Shown here: positions 21,332 through 27,663 of the stretch, in pieces
Numbering within the stretch: the stretch's first letter is position 1
How the letters are laid out: every line of letters starts with the position of its first letter
Origin: SG8-41 sp036555035
GTDB taxonomy: Bacteria; Pseudomonadota; Gammaproteobacteria; Burkholderiales; SG8-41
NCBI GenBank assembly: GCA_036555035.1
Contig: DATBMB010000040.1
Location: 1-27,663 of the forward strand
Direction of reading: 5' to 3'
DNA: 27,663 nucleotides
Made by a program: the position numbers and the translations under genes
Notes under the pieces: model-generated
Told to the model about the DNA's origin: nothing
Seen by the model: the letters and a program-made list of their open reading frames with translations, nothing else
The model's database searches: none

Positions 21332-21880
21332 ATGCCCGATGCGCGGACTTTCCTGCTCGCCCTGCTCGTGCTGCTCCGTCCGGCCGGCGCGGCGGAAGTC
21401 ACGGTCAACGCGGCGCGCAGCGGCGAGACGCTGCAGGTCGAAGCGAGCGCAGAGTTCCACGGCAGCCTCACTCGCGCCTGGCAGGTGCTGACCGACTACG
21501 GCCGGTTCACCGCGTTCGTTCCCGACCTGCACGTGAGCCGCGTGATCTCCCGGGATCGCAACCATGCGCTGGTGGAGCAGAAGGGCGCGGCGCGGCTGCT
21601 GTTCTGGAGCTATCCCATGGACGTGCGGCTCGCTGTCACCGAGCACCCCTACGAGCGGGTGGAATCGCGGTCGGTTGCCGGCAACTTCCGGGAAATGCAG
21701 AACACCTACCGGCTCGAGCTGCGCGGGGGGCTGGTGCACCTGCGCTACTCCGGCCGCATGGTCCCGGATTTCTACATCCCGCCGCTGATCGGCACCCTCG
21801 TCCTGCAGCACAACGTCGAGTCGACCTTCCGCGCCCTGGTGGACGAGATGGAGCGCTCGCCCAGGACAGCTGATCAGTGA
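21332..21880 (+). CDS. Exported SRPBCC (START-like) family protein
   Basis: 182 residues with an N-terminal signal peptide (TFLLALLVLLRPAGAA, about 6-21). The rest is a SRPBCC/polyketide-cyclase-like fold: SLTRAWQVLTDYGRFTAFVPDLHVSRVISRD (about 45-75), then a strand-rich middle and a C-terminal helix HNVESTFRALVDEME. Such domains bind hydrophobic ligands in a deep pocket, and this one would do so in the periplasm. The ligand is unknown. Its stop codon overlaps the GTG start of the following lipoprotein gene (GTGA), so the two are translationally coupled. That gene is in turn coupled to an EEP phosphatase, followed by cardiolipin synthase, which hints at a lipid-related role (inference). Confidence 0.85.
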   Translation: MPDARTFLLALLVLLRPAGAAEVTVNAARSGETLQVEASAEFHGSLTRAWQVLTDYGRFTAFVPDLHVSRVISRDRNHALVEQKGAARLLFWSYPMDVRLAVTEHPYERVESRSVAGNFREMQNTYRLELRGGLVHLRYSGRMVPDFYIPPLIGTLVLQHNVESTFRALVDEMERSPRTADQ

Positions 21881-23397
21881 CTCGTCGTTCATTACCCATT
21901 ACTCGTCAACTTGGCGCCGTGCTGCTTGCCACCGCGCTGGCCGGCTGCGCGGTCGCGCCGCTCGAGCGTCCTGCAACGGGGGCGGAGGCGCAGTGCCACG
22001 ACGCATTCGAGCGCGTGGACCAGGCGGTCGAGGAAGAAGGCATCGCCGACGGCATGGCCGCGCGCGTCGCCGGCTTTCCCTACCTGCGGGCGAGCCGCTT
22101 CCTCGCGAGCTACGCGCGGGACGATCTTGCCGGGGGGCAGTTCGACCAGTGGCTTGAGCGCATGAAGGCCCTCGCGCTGCAGGCGCACCGGATCGAGCTG
22201 GCCAACCTGCCGGCCGCGCGGCGCGAGGAGCTTGGGCGTGCGCTGGAAGACATCGGCCTGCGCCACGGCTCTCCCCGCGACGCGCTCGAGGCGTGCGCGG
22301 AGCTCCTGGCCGCGGCCGACCGTGCGCGGCCGGAACGGCGCGCGGCGCTGCAGAGCGCGGTCATCGTGCCCGACGACTATGCGACGTGGCAGCGGATCGT
22401 GGGGCTCTACTGGCTCACGCGCATTCCGTTCGCGAACGGGGTGCGCGACTGGCACCGCGACGTGCACGAAACGTTTGCCCGGCCGCTCGATGCGCTGCCG
22501 GTGACGGGCCGCCTCGCGGCCTACTTGCCGCCGCCGGGTGCGCGCCAGCGCATCGAGGTCGCGGCGCTGATCGCGCGTGCCTCCGCCAATCCCCTCGCCA
22601 TTCCCGAGCCGGCCGGCGACGATCTCGATGCTCTGTACCGCGCCCATGCGCCAGTGTTCGTGGTGGACACGAAGGACGCCGCCGACATCCCCGGGGAACT
22701 CGGGTGGGCCGAGGACGGCCTGCCCGGCGTCGTGTCGCGCCTGCCGGTGGTCTATCGACGCGTCTCGCACGCGCGCTACCAGGGACGCGCGCTGCTCCAG
22801 CTGAATTATGCGATCTGGTTCCCGGAGCGGCCCCTCGATGCGGGCTGGGACATCCTCGGCGGCCGGCTGGACGGCGTGCTGTGGCGGGTGACGCTCGCGC
22901 CCGATGGCGAGCCCTGGGTGTTCGACACGATCCATCACTGCGGCTGCTACCATCAGTTCTTTCCGACGCCGCGGGCCGGGCTGAGACCTCAGCCCGATAC
23001 GCTGGACGAGACCGCTCTCGTCCCGCAGATGCTGCCGCGCGTCGGGCCGGCGACACGCATCACGTTGCGGCTGGCGGCCGGGACGCATTACCTGCAGCGC
23101 GTGATCCCGGATGCCGGGGCGTCCGGAAAGGCGCAGGAGTATGGTTTCGTGGACGACGACGCGCTGCGCTCCATTGCCCTGAAGGAGGGGGGGCGGCGCA
23201 GCGTCTTCCGGCCCGACGGCATCGTGCCGGGCACCGAGCGCGGGGAGCGCTGGCTGTTCTGGCCGATGGGCGTGCCCGAGCCCGGCGCACAGCGGCAATG
23301 GGGCCGTCACGCCACCGCGTTCGTCGGGCGCCGCCATTTCGACGACCCGGGTCTGCTGGAGCGCTATTTCACCCTGGAAAGCGTGGATCGTGAGTAA
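21877..23397 (+). CDS. Conserved lipoprotein of unknown function
   Basis: 506 residues that I do not recognise as a named family. The N-terminus is a lipoprotein signal: two arginines, a hydrophobic stretch GAVLLATALAGC and lipobox cysteine 24. The N-terminal half is helical and Ala/Arg-rich. The C-terminal half has the most conserved-looking part, LNYAIWFPERPLDAGWDILGG, then LDGVLWRVTLAPDGEPWVFDTIHHCGCYHQFF. There, two histidines, two cysteines and a further histidine (about 353-359) could bind metal. The only plausible start is GTG 21877, overlapping the previous stop; codons 1-11 lie in a heptamer-phased array. It overlaps the next gene by 8 bases. It probably faces the periplasm as part of an envelope unit with the SRPBCC protein, EEP phosphatase and ClsB. 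Confidence 0.82.
   Translation: MTRRSLPITRQLGAVLLATALAGCAVAPLERPATGAEAQCHDAFERVDQAVEEEGIADGMAARVAGFPYLRASRFLASYARDDLAGGQFDQWLERMKALALQAHRIELANLPAARREELGRALEDIGLRHGSPRDALEACAELLAAADRARPERRAALQSAVIVPDDYATWQRIVGLYWLTRIPFANGVRDWHRDVHETFARPLDALPVTGRLAAYLPPPGARQRIEVAALIARASANPLAIPEPAGDDLDALYRAHAPVFVVDTKDAADIPGELGWAEDGLPGVVSRLPVVYRRVSHARYQGRALLQLNYAIWFPERPLDAGWDILGGRLDGVLWRVTLAPDGEPWVFDTIHHCGCYHQFFPTPRAGLRPQPDTLDETALVPQMLPRVGPATRITLRLAAGTHYLQRVIPDAGASGKAQEYGFVDDDALRSIALKEGGRRSVFRPDGIVPGTERGERWLFWPMGVPEPGAQRQWGRHATAFVGRRHFDDPGLLERYFTLESVDRE
21878..21911 (+). repeat. Heptamer-phased array overlapping a stop and a signal peptide
   Basis: About five units of 7 bases, including TGACTCG (21878), TTACCCA (21892) and TTACTCG (21899). 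The first unit supplies the stop codon of the SRPBCC gene, and the array continues as the first codons of the lipoprotein gene. Confidence 0.55.
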
Positions 23398-24166
23398 TTC
23401 GAGAAGCCTGCGCACGCTGCGCGTGGCGAGCTACAACATCCACAAGGGGCTCTCGTTCACGCCGCTTCTCAGCCGGCGGCTCACGATCCACGAGCTGCGC
23501 GAGAAGCTGCGCGTGCTCGGCGCCGACATCGTGTTCCTGCAGGAGGTGCGCGGCCGGCACGACCGCCACGCCCGGCGCTACGAGAACTGGCCGGCCGCGC
23601 CGCAGTACGAGTTCCTCGCCGACACCGTCTGGACCGACTTCGCCTACGGCCGGAACTCGGTCTACGACGCCGGCCACCACGGCAACGCGATCCTGTCCCG
23701 CTTCCCGATCCTTTCCTGGGACAACCAGGACATCTCCCTGCGGCGCTTCGAGCGGCGCGGGCTGCTGCATTGCGAGATCCGGGTCTCCGGCTGGGCAGAG
23801 CCGCTGCACTGCGTGTGCGTGCATCTGGGCCTGCGGGGGCGCGAGCGCAGCCGCCAACTGGAGAAGCTGCGGCAGCGCATCGAGCGGCTGGTGCCGCGAG
23901 AAGCGCCGCTCATCGTCGCGGGCGACTTCAACGACTGGCGCCAGCGCGCAACGCGGGAGCTTGCGCACCCCCTCAACCTGCACGAGGTGTTCGAGCTCGT
24001 GAACCTGCGCCCCGCGCGCACGTTCCCGGCGGCGCTGCCGCTGATGGCGCTCGACCGCATCTACGTGCGCGGCTTCCAGGTGCGCAGCGCCCGCGTGCAC
24101 CACGGCGGCGCCTGGGCGCGCGTCTCCGACCATGCGGCGCTCACCGCGACGCTGATACCGGTGTGA
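23390..24166 (+). CDS. Endonuclease/exonuclease/phosphatase (EEP) family protein
   Basis: 258 residues with the EEP fold motifs in order: LRVASYNIHKG (about 10-20), DIVFLQEVRG with the metal-binding glutamate, HHGNAILSRFPI, VHLGLRGRERSRQLEKL, VAGDFNDWR, and the C-terminal VSDHAAL with the catalytic histidine. The superfamily hydrolyses phosphodiesters in nucleic acids, inositol phosphates or phospholipids with Mg2+. The position directly before cardiolipin synthase, conserved in betaproteobacteria, favours a lipid-linked role, though this is unproven. There is no signal peptide. The GTG start overlaps the upstream lipoprotein gene by 8 bases, suggesting coupling. The next gene starts 10 bases after its stop. 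Confidence 0.92.
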   Translation: MSNSRSLRTLRVASYNIHKGLSFTPLLSRRLTIHELREKLRVLGADIVFLQEVRGRHDRHARRYENWPAAPQYEFLADTVWTDFAYGRNSVYDAGHHGNAILSRFPILSWDNQDISLRRFERRGLLHCEIRVSGWAEPLHCVCVHLGLRGRERSRQLEKLRQRIERLVPREAPLIVAGDFNDWRQRATRELAHPLNLHEVFELVNLRPARTFPAALPLMALDRIYVRGFQVRSARVHHGGAWARVSDHAALTATLIPV

Positions 24167-24176
24167 GGCCGCCGGC

Positions 24177-25352
24177 ATGCTGGAGTTCTTCAACGGCAAC
24201 CGCATCACGCTGCTCAAGTCCGGCGCGGAGTATTTCCCGCAGCTGGAAGCCGAGATCGACGCCGCGTGGCACGAGATCCACCTCGAGACCTACATCTTCG
24301 CGGCCGACGCGACGGGACGCGCCGTCGCCGGGGCGCTCGCGCGCGCGGCGCAGCGCGGGGTCGCCGTGTTCGTGCTCGTGGACGGATTCGGATCGCAGGA
24401 TCTCGACCCGGGGCTGGTCAGGCAGATGGCGGCGGCCGGCGTCAACTTCCTGGTCTACCGCCCGAACGTCTCGCCGTGGAGCCTGCGACACGCGCGGCTG
24501 CGGCGCCTGCACCGCAAGGTCGCCGTGATGGACGCGAGGGTCGCCTTCGTCGGCGGCATCAACATCCTGGATGACGTGGACCGTCCGGGCGACACCGCGC
24601 CGCGGTTCGATTACGCAGTGCGAATCGAGGGCCCGATGCTCTCGAAGATCCACCCGGTCGTGAGGTGGCTGTGGAGGCTGGTGAGCACGACCCAGCTGCG
24701 CGCGCGCCCGCCGGGCAGCACCCGGCTCGTGCCCTCGATGGAGATCCGCGGCAGGCAGCGCGCGGCGTTCGTGACGCGCGACAACCTCGGGCATCGCCGC
24801 GAGATCGAGAAGGCGTACCTGGAGGCGATCGGCCAGGCGCGCGAGGAGATCCTCATCGCCAATGCCTACTTCTTCCCCGGCCAGCCGTTTCGCCGGGCAT
24901 TGATGGAGGCCGCGGCGCGGGGCGTGCGCGTCATCCTCCTGCTGCAGGGCCGGGTCGAGTACGTGCTGCAGCACTATGCCTCGCGCGCGCTCTACGGGGC
25001 GTTTCTCGACGCGGGCATCGAGATCCACGAGTACCACAAGAGCTTCCTGCACGCCAAGGTCGCCGTGATCGACCGCCAATGGGCGACGGTCGGCTCCTCC
25101 AACATCGACCCCTTCAGCCTGCTGCTCGCCCGCGAGGCCAACGTCGTCACCAAGGATGAAGGCTTTGCCGCACAGCTGCGCGAGAGCCTGCTCGCCGAGA
25201 TGCGCGAGGGCTCGGCCCAGGTGCGGCGGGAGAGCTGGAGCCGGCAGCCGTGGACGGTTCGCGTGTTCACGTGGTTCTTCTACGGGCTCGCCCGCCTGCT
25301 GACCGGCCTCTTTGCCTACGGCCGGGCGCGCGAGTTCACCGAGGAGCGATGA
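24177..25352 (+). CDS. clsB: Cardiolipin synthase ClsB (phospholipase D superfamily)
   Basis: 391 residues with two HKD phospholipase D motifs. The first is HRKVAVMD (His112, Lys114, Asp119) followed by FVGGINI. The second is HAKVAVID (His292, Lys294, Asp299) followed by TVGSSNIDPFSL. There are no N-terminal membrane helices, which separates ClsB from ClsA. Near the C-terminus a hydrophobic segment VFTWFFYGLARLLTGLFAYG may anchor it to the inner membrane. ClsB transfers a phosphatidyl group to phosphatidylglycerol to make cardiolipin and can also act on glycerol. The typical ClsB N-terminus GNRITLLKSGAEYFPQLEAEID supports the ATG at 24177. It follows the EEP gene closely and ends the unit. 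Confidence 0.94.
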   Translation: MLEFFNGNRITLLKSGAEYFPQLEAEIDAAWHEIHLETYIFAADATGRAVAGALARAAQRGVAVFVLVDGFGSQDLDPGLVRQMAAAGVNFLVYRPNVSPWSLRHARLRRLHRKVAVMDARVAFVGGINILDDVDRPGDTAPRFDYAVRIEGPMLSKIHPVVRWLWRLVSTTQLRARPPGSTRLVPSMEIRGRQRAAFVTRDNLGHRREIEKAYLEAIGQAREEILIANAYFFPGQPFRRALMEAAARGVRVILLLQGRVEYVLQHYASRALYGAFLDAGIEIHEYHKSFLHAKVAVIDRQWATVGSSNIDPFSLLLAREANVVTKDEGFAAQLRESLLAEMREGSAQVRRESWSRQPWTVRVFTWFFYGLARLLTGLFAYGRAREFTEER

Positions 25353-25422
25353 GTGATAATTCCCGTGACGCGGGCACCTGGCGCCTGGAAATGGCGCGTT
25401 CGGGCCCCATGTTAACCCTCAC

Positions 25423-27267
25423 ATGAACCCGCACCCCGGCACCGCTTCCGCCACGCTCCCGCAATCCGCCCCAGCACCGCGCCGCCGGGAGTGGCGGGTG
25501 GTGCCCATGCTCCTGCCCTACCTGTGGGAATACCGCTGGCGCGTGCTGTTCGCGCTCGCCTGCCTCGTCGTGGCGAAGCTTGCCAACGTCGGCGTGCCCC
25601 TGGTGCTGAAGGAGGTGGTGGACTCGCTCGATCCCGGCCGCGCCGTGATCGCCGTGCCGTTTGCGCTCCTCATCGCCTACGGCCTGCTGCGGCTTTCGAC
25701 GACGCTCTTCGCGGAGCTGCGCGACGCCGTCTTCGTGCGCGTCGCCCAGCACGCGATCCGGCAGCTCGCGCTCACGGTGTTCCGGCACCTGCATTCGCTC
25801 TCCCTGCGGTTCCATCTCGAGCGCCAGACCGGCGGCATGTCGCGCGACATCGAGCGCGGCACGAACGGGGTCTCCACGCTGCTCACCTACCTCCTGTTCT
25901 CGATCGTCCCGGTGATCCTGGAGTTCGGACTGGTGGCGGCAGTGCTGTACACCAAGTTCGACTGGCGCTTCGTCGCCGTGACCTTCGCCGCGGTGGCGGT
26001 CTACCTCGCCTACACCTTCTTCATCTCCGAGTGGCGCATCGGCATCCGGCGGCGCGCCAACGAGCTCGACTCGCGCGCCAACACGCGCGCGATCGACAGC
26101 CTGCTCAACTACGAGACGGTCAAGTACTTCAACAACGAGGAGTTCGAGGCGCGCCGCTACGACGAGAACCTGGAGAGCTACGAGCACGCGGCGGTGCGGA
26201 GCGAAGCCTCGCTCGGGCTCCTCAATACCGGCCAGAGTCTCATCATCGCGATTGCGGTGACAGCGCTCATGATCCTCGCGGGGGAGGGCGTCGCATCCGG
26301 TACGCTCACCATGGGCGACCTGGTGCTCGTCAACGCGCTCCTGATCCAGCTCTACATCCCGCTCAATTTCATGGGCATGGTCTACCGCGAGATCAAGCAG
26401 GCGCTGATCGACATGGACCGCATGTTCCGGCTCCTGGAGGAGAACCGCGAGGTCGAGGACCGGCCGGGCGCGCGGCCGCTGCCGCCCGGGGGCGCGGTGA
26501 TCCGATTCGAGCGCGTACATTTCAGCTACGACGGCAAGCGCCAGATCCTGCGCGACCTGTCGTTCGAGGTGCCCGCGGGAGGCAAGGTGGCGGTGGTGGG
26601 GGCGAGCGGCGCGGGCAAGTCCACGCTGGCGAGGCTGCTCTACCGCTTCTACGACGTCAGCGGCGGCGCAGTGCGGGTGAACGGCGTGGACATCCGCGAT
26701 GTGATGCAGTCGAGTCTCCGCGCCGCGATCGGCATCGTGCCGCAGGACACCGTGCTCTTCAACGACACCATCTACTACAACATCCACTACGGCCGGCCGG
26801 GCGCCTCGCGCGAAGAGGTCATCGCCGCCGCCCAGGCCGCGCACATCCACGACTTCATCCAGAGCCTGCCGGAAGGCTACGAGGCGACGGTGGGCGAGCG
26901 GGGCCTCAAGCTCTCCGGAGGCGAGAAGCAGCGCGTCGCCATCGCCCGCGCCATCCTCAAGAACCCGCGCATCCTGATCTTCGACGAGGCGACATCCGCG
27001 CTGGATTCCAAATCGGAGAAGTCGATCCAGGCGGAGCTGAACCGCGTCGCGCGCGGGCACACGACCCTCGTCATCGCGCACCGCCTGTCAACGGTCATGG
27101 ACGCGGACCAGATCCTCGTCATGGACAAGGGCACCATCGTCGAGCGCGGCACGCACCGCGAGCTGCTCGAGCGCGGCGGCCACTACGCCCAGATGTGGCT
27201 GCTGCAGCAGCAGGAGGAGGCGGAGCGCGCGAAGGCCGAGGCCGTCAGCCCGCGCGGGGGAAGCTGA
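25423..27267 (+). CDS. Atm1-type ABC transporter (fused permease and ATPase)
   Basis: 614 residues, a half-transporter that should dimerise. The transmembrane part (about 30-330) contains FHLERQTGGMSRDIERGTNGVSTLL and SLLNYETVKYFNNEEFEARRYDENLESYE, both strongly typical of the Atm1/HMT subfamily that exports glutathione conjugates or polysulfides and helps in heavy-metal tolerance. The ATPase domain has Walker A GASGAGKST (393-401), Q-loop PQDTVLFNDTI, signature LKLSGGEKQRVAIARA (about 496-511), Walker B ILIFDEATSALD and the switch histidine in VIAHRLSTV. The start ATG 25423 follows a 70-base gap with no clear Shine-Dalgarno or promoter. The gene overlaps the convergent histidine kinase by 23 bases. 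Confidence 0.95.
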   Translation: MNPHPGTASATLPQSAPAPRRREWRVVPMLLPYLWEYRWRVLFALACLVVAKLANVGVPLVLKEVVDSLDPGRAVIAVPFALLIAYGLLRLSTTLFAELRDAVFVRVAQHAIRQLALTVFRHLHSLSLRFHLERQTGGMSRDIERGTNGVSTLLTYLLFSIVPVILEFGLVAAVLYTKFDWRFVAVTFAAVAVYLAYTFFISEWRIGIRRRANELDSRANTRAIDSLLNYETVKYFNNEEFEARRYDENLESYEHAAVRSEASLGLLNTGQSLIIAIAVTALMILAGEGVASGTLTMGDLVLVNALLIQLYIPLNFMGMVYREIKQALIDMDRMFRLLEENREVEDRPGARPLPPGGAVIRFERVHFSYDGKRQILRDLSFEVPAGGKVAVVGASGAGKSTLARLLYRFYDVSGGAVRVNGVDIRDVMQSSLRAAIGIVPQDTVLFNDTIYYNIHYGRPGASREEVIAAAQAAHIHDFIQSLPEGYEATVGERGLKLSGGEKQRVAIARAILKNPRILIFDEATSALDSKSEKSIQAELNRVARGHTTLVIAHRLSTVMDADQILVMDKGTIVERGTHRELLERGGHYAQMWLLQQQEEAERAKAEAVSPRGGS

Positions 27268-27663
27268 CGCGCACCAGCGTTCCCCGGCCGTCGGCGCCGG
27301 GCGCGAGCGTCACCTCCGCGTGGTGGCTCGCGGCGATTTCGCGGACGATGGCGAGTCCCAGTCCGCAGCCTTCGGTCCCGGTCCCGAGCACGCGGTAGAA
27401 GCGCTCGAACACACGCTCCCGATCCTGCTCGGGTATCCCCGGGCCGTTGTCCTCGACGCTCAGCGTGACCGCGGCCGAGTTGCCGGTGACACGCACGGTG
27501 ACCTGGCCGCCGCTCTGCGTGTAGCGGATGGCGTTGTCGAGCAGGTTGCCGAGCATGTCGCGCACCAGGAACGCGTCGCCCAGGATCCACGCCGAGCCTT
27601 CCTCCCCTTCGTAGCCGAGGTCGATGTGACGCGCGAGCGCCCGCGGCACCCACTCGGTCGTGG
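27245..27663 (-). CDS. Sensor histidine kinase, C-terminal ATPase domain (runs off the window)
   Basis: About 139 residues of a histidine kinase, open to the last base, so the sensor and phosphoacceptor domains lie outside. The HATPase_c boxes are all present: N-box LGNLLDNAIRYT, G1 box VEDNGPGIP, F-box VFERFYRV and G2 box GCGLGLAIVREIAASH, then the final GTLVRVSFP. The N-terminal stretch (WVPRALARHIDLGYE) resembles the QseC/TctE/OmpR-partner class. The stop is inside the 3' end of the ABC transporter gene. Which response regulator it serves cannot be seen; TctE-like kinases do control tricarboxylate uptake, but there is no basis here to assign that. Confidence 0.92.
   Translation of the reverse strand, partial: TTEWVPRALARHIDLGYEGEEGSAWILGDAFLVRDMLGNLLDNAIRYTQSGGQVTVRVTGNSAAVTLSVEDNGPGIPEQDRERVFERFYRVLGTGTEGCGLGLAIVREIAASHHAEVTLAPGADGRGTLVRVSFPRAG

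Noticed and set aside
21892..23415. A 507-codon open frame antisense to the unknown lipoprotein
   Set aside because: The plus-strand frame has a lipoprotein signal, coupled start and structured conserved blocks. The antisense frame has none and is Arg-rich.
25353..25422. A sixth heptamer array after clsB
   Set aside because: The bases GTGATAATTCCCGTGACG look similar but do not hold a 7-base period beyond two units.
25336..27081. A 581-codon open frame antisense to the ABC transporter
   Set aside because: It mirrors a complete, well-conserved ABC gene and has the His/Glu/Arg-rich composition typical of antisense frames at high GC.

Overview
The window is visibly GC-rich and almost fully coding, with genes on both strands and no gap above about 125 bases. 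The gene content points to a betaproteobacterium, probably Burkholderiales or a close relative. The clues are Bug-type tricarboxylate-binding proteins, the fmdB / DUF502 / aspS block, the nudB / EEP phosphatase / clsB genes that commonly accompany aspS in that class, and an aspartyl-tRNA synthetase with the non-discriminating signature. No rRNA, tRNA, CRISPR array, insertion sequence, phage gene or replication origin was seen.

Layout. 1-5306 is an organic-acid catabolic neighbourhood: the tail of an SDR oxidoreductase, two tandem Bug solute-binding proteins (minus strand), and a divergent pair made of a TcuA-like FAD dehydrogenase and an MmgE/PrpD-family protein. 5281-7342 is a cobalt-type nitrile hydratase / thiocyanate hydrolase operon whose beta subunit is split into two genes, divergent from a HupE/UreJ-type metal permease. 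7364-13461 is a DNA-repair block: uvrA translationally coupled to a glycerate 2-kinase on the minus strand, divergent from a YajR-like MFS transporter followed by ssb. 13540-15715 holds convergent phosphate acetyltransferase and short-type citrate synthase genes. 15841-25352 is a long plus-strand run: fmdB, DUF502, aspS, a lipoprotein RNase Sa/barnase-like ribonuclease with its barstar-like inhibitor, nudB, nadA, an SRPBCC protein, an unrecognised lipoprotein, an EEP phosphatase and clsB. 25423-27267 is an Atm1-type ABC exporter, overlapping convergently the end of a sensor histidine kinase that runs off the window.

How the parts may work together. The Bug proteins, TcuA-like dehydrogenase and MmgE/PrpD protein look like capture and oxidation/(de)hydration of an unknown tricarboxylate-like acid. 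The HupE permease could supply the metal for the adjacent cobalt-type hydratase. The RNase/barstar pair is an insertion into an otherwise conserved housekeeping neighbourhood. The SRPBCC, lipoprotein, EEP and cardiolipin synthase genes form a tightly overlapping unit with an envelope/lipid flavour.

The most unusual signal is not a protein. Degenerate arrays with a 7-base period (units like TGACTCG, TAATTCG, TTACTCG) sit at gene junctions. Four of five contain the stop codon of the preceding gene. Because 7 is not a multiple of 3, units carrying TGA or TAA place stops in all three frames, which happens in three of the arrays. One array also encodes the start of a lipoprotein signal peptide. 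In addition, several different REP-like palindromes punctuate the intergenic gaps.
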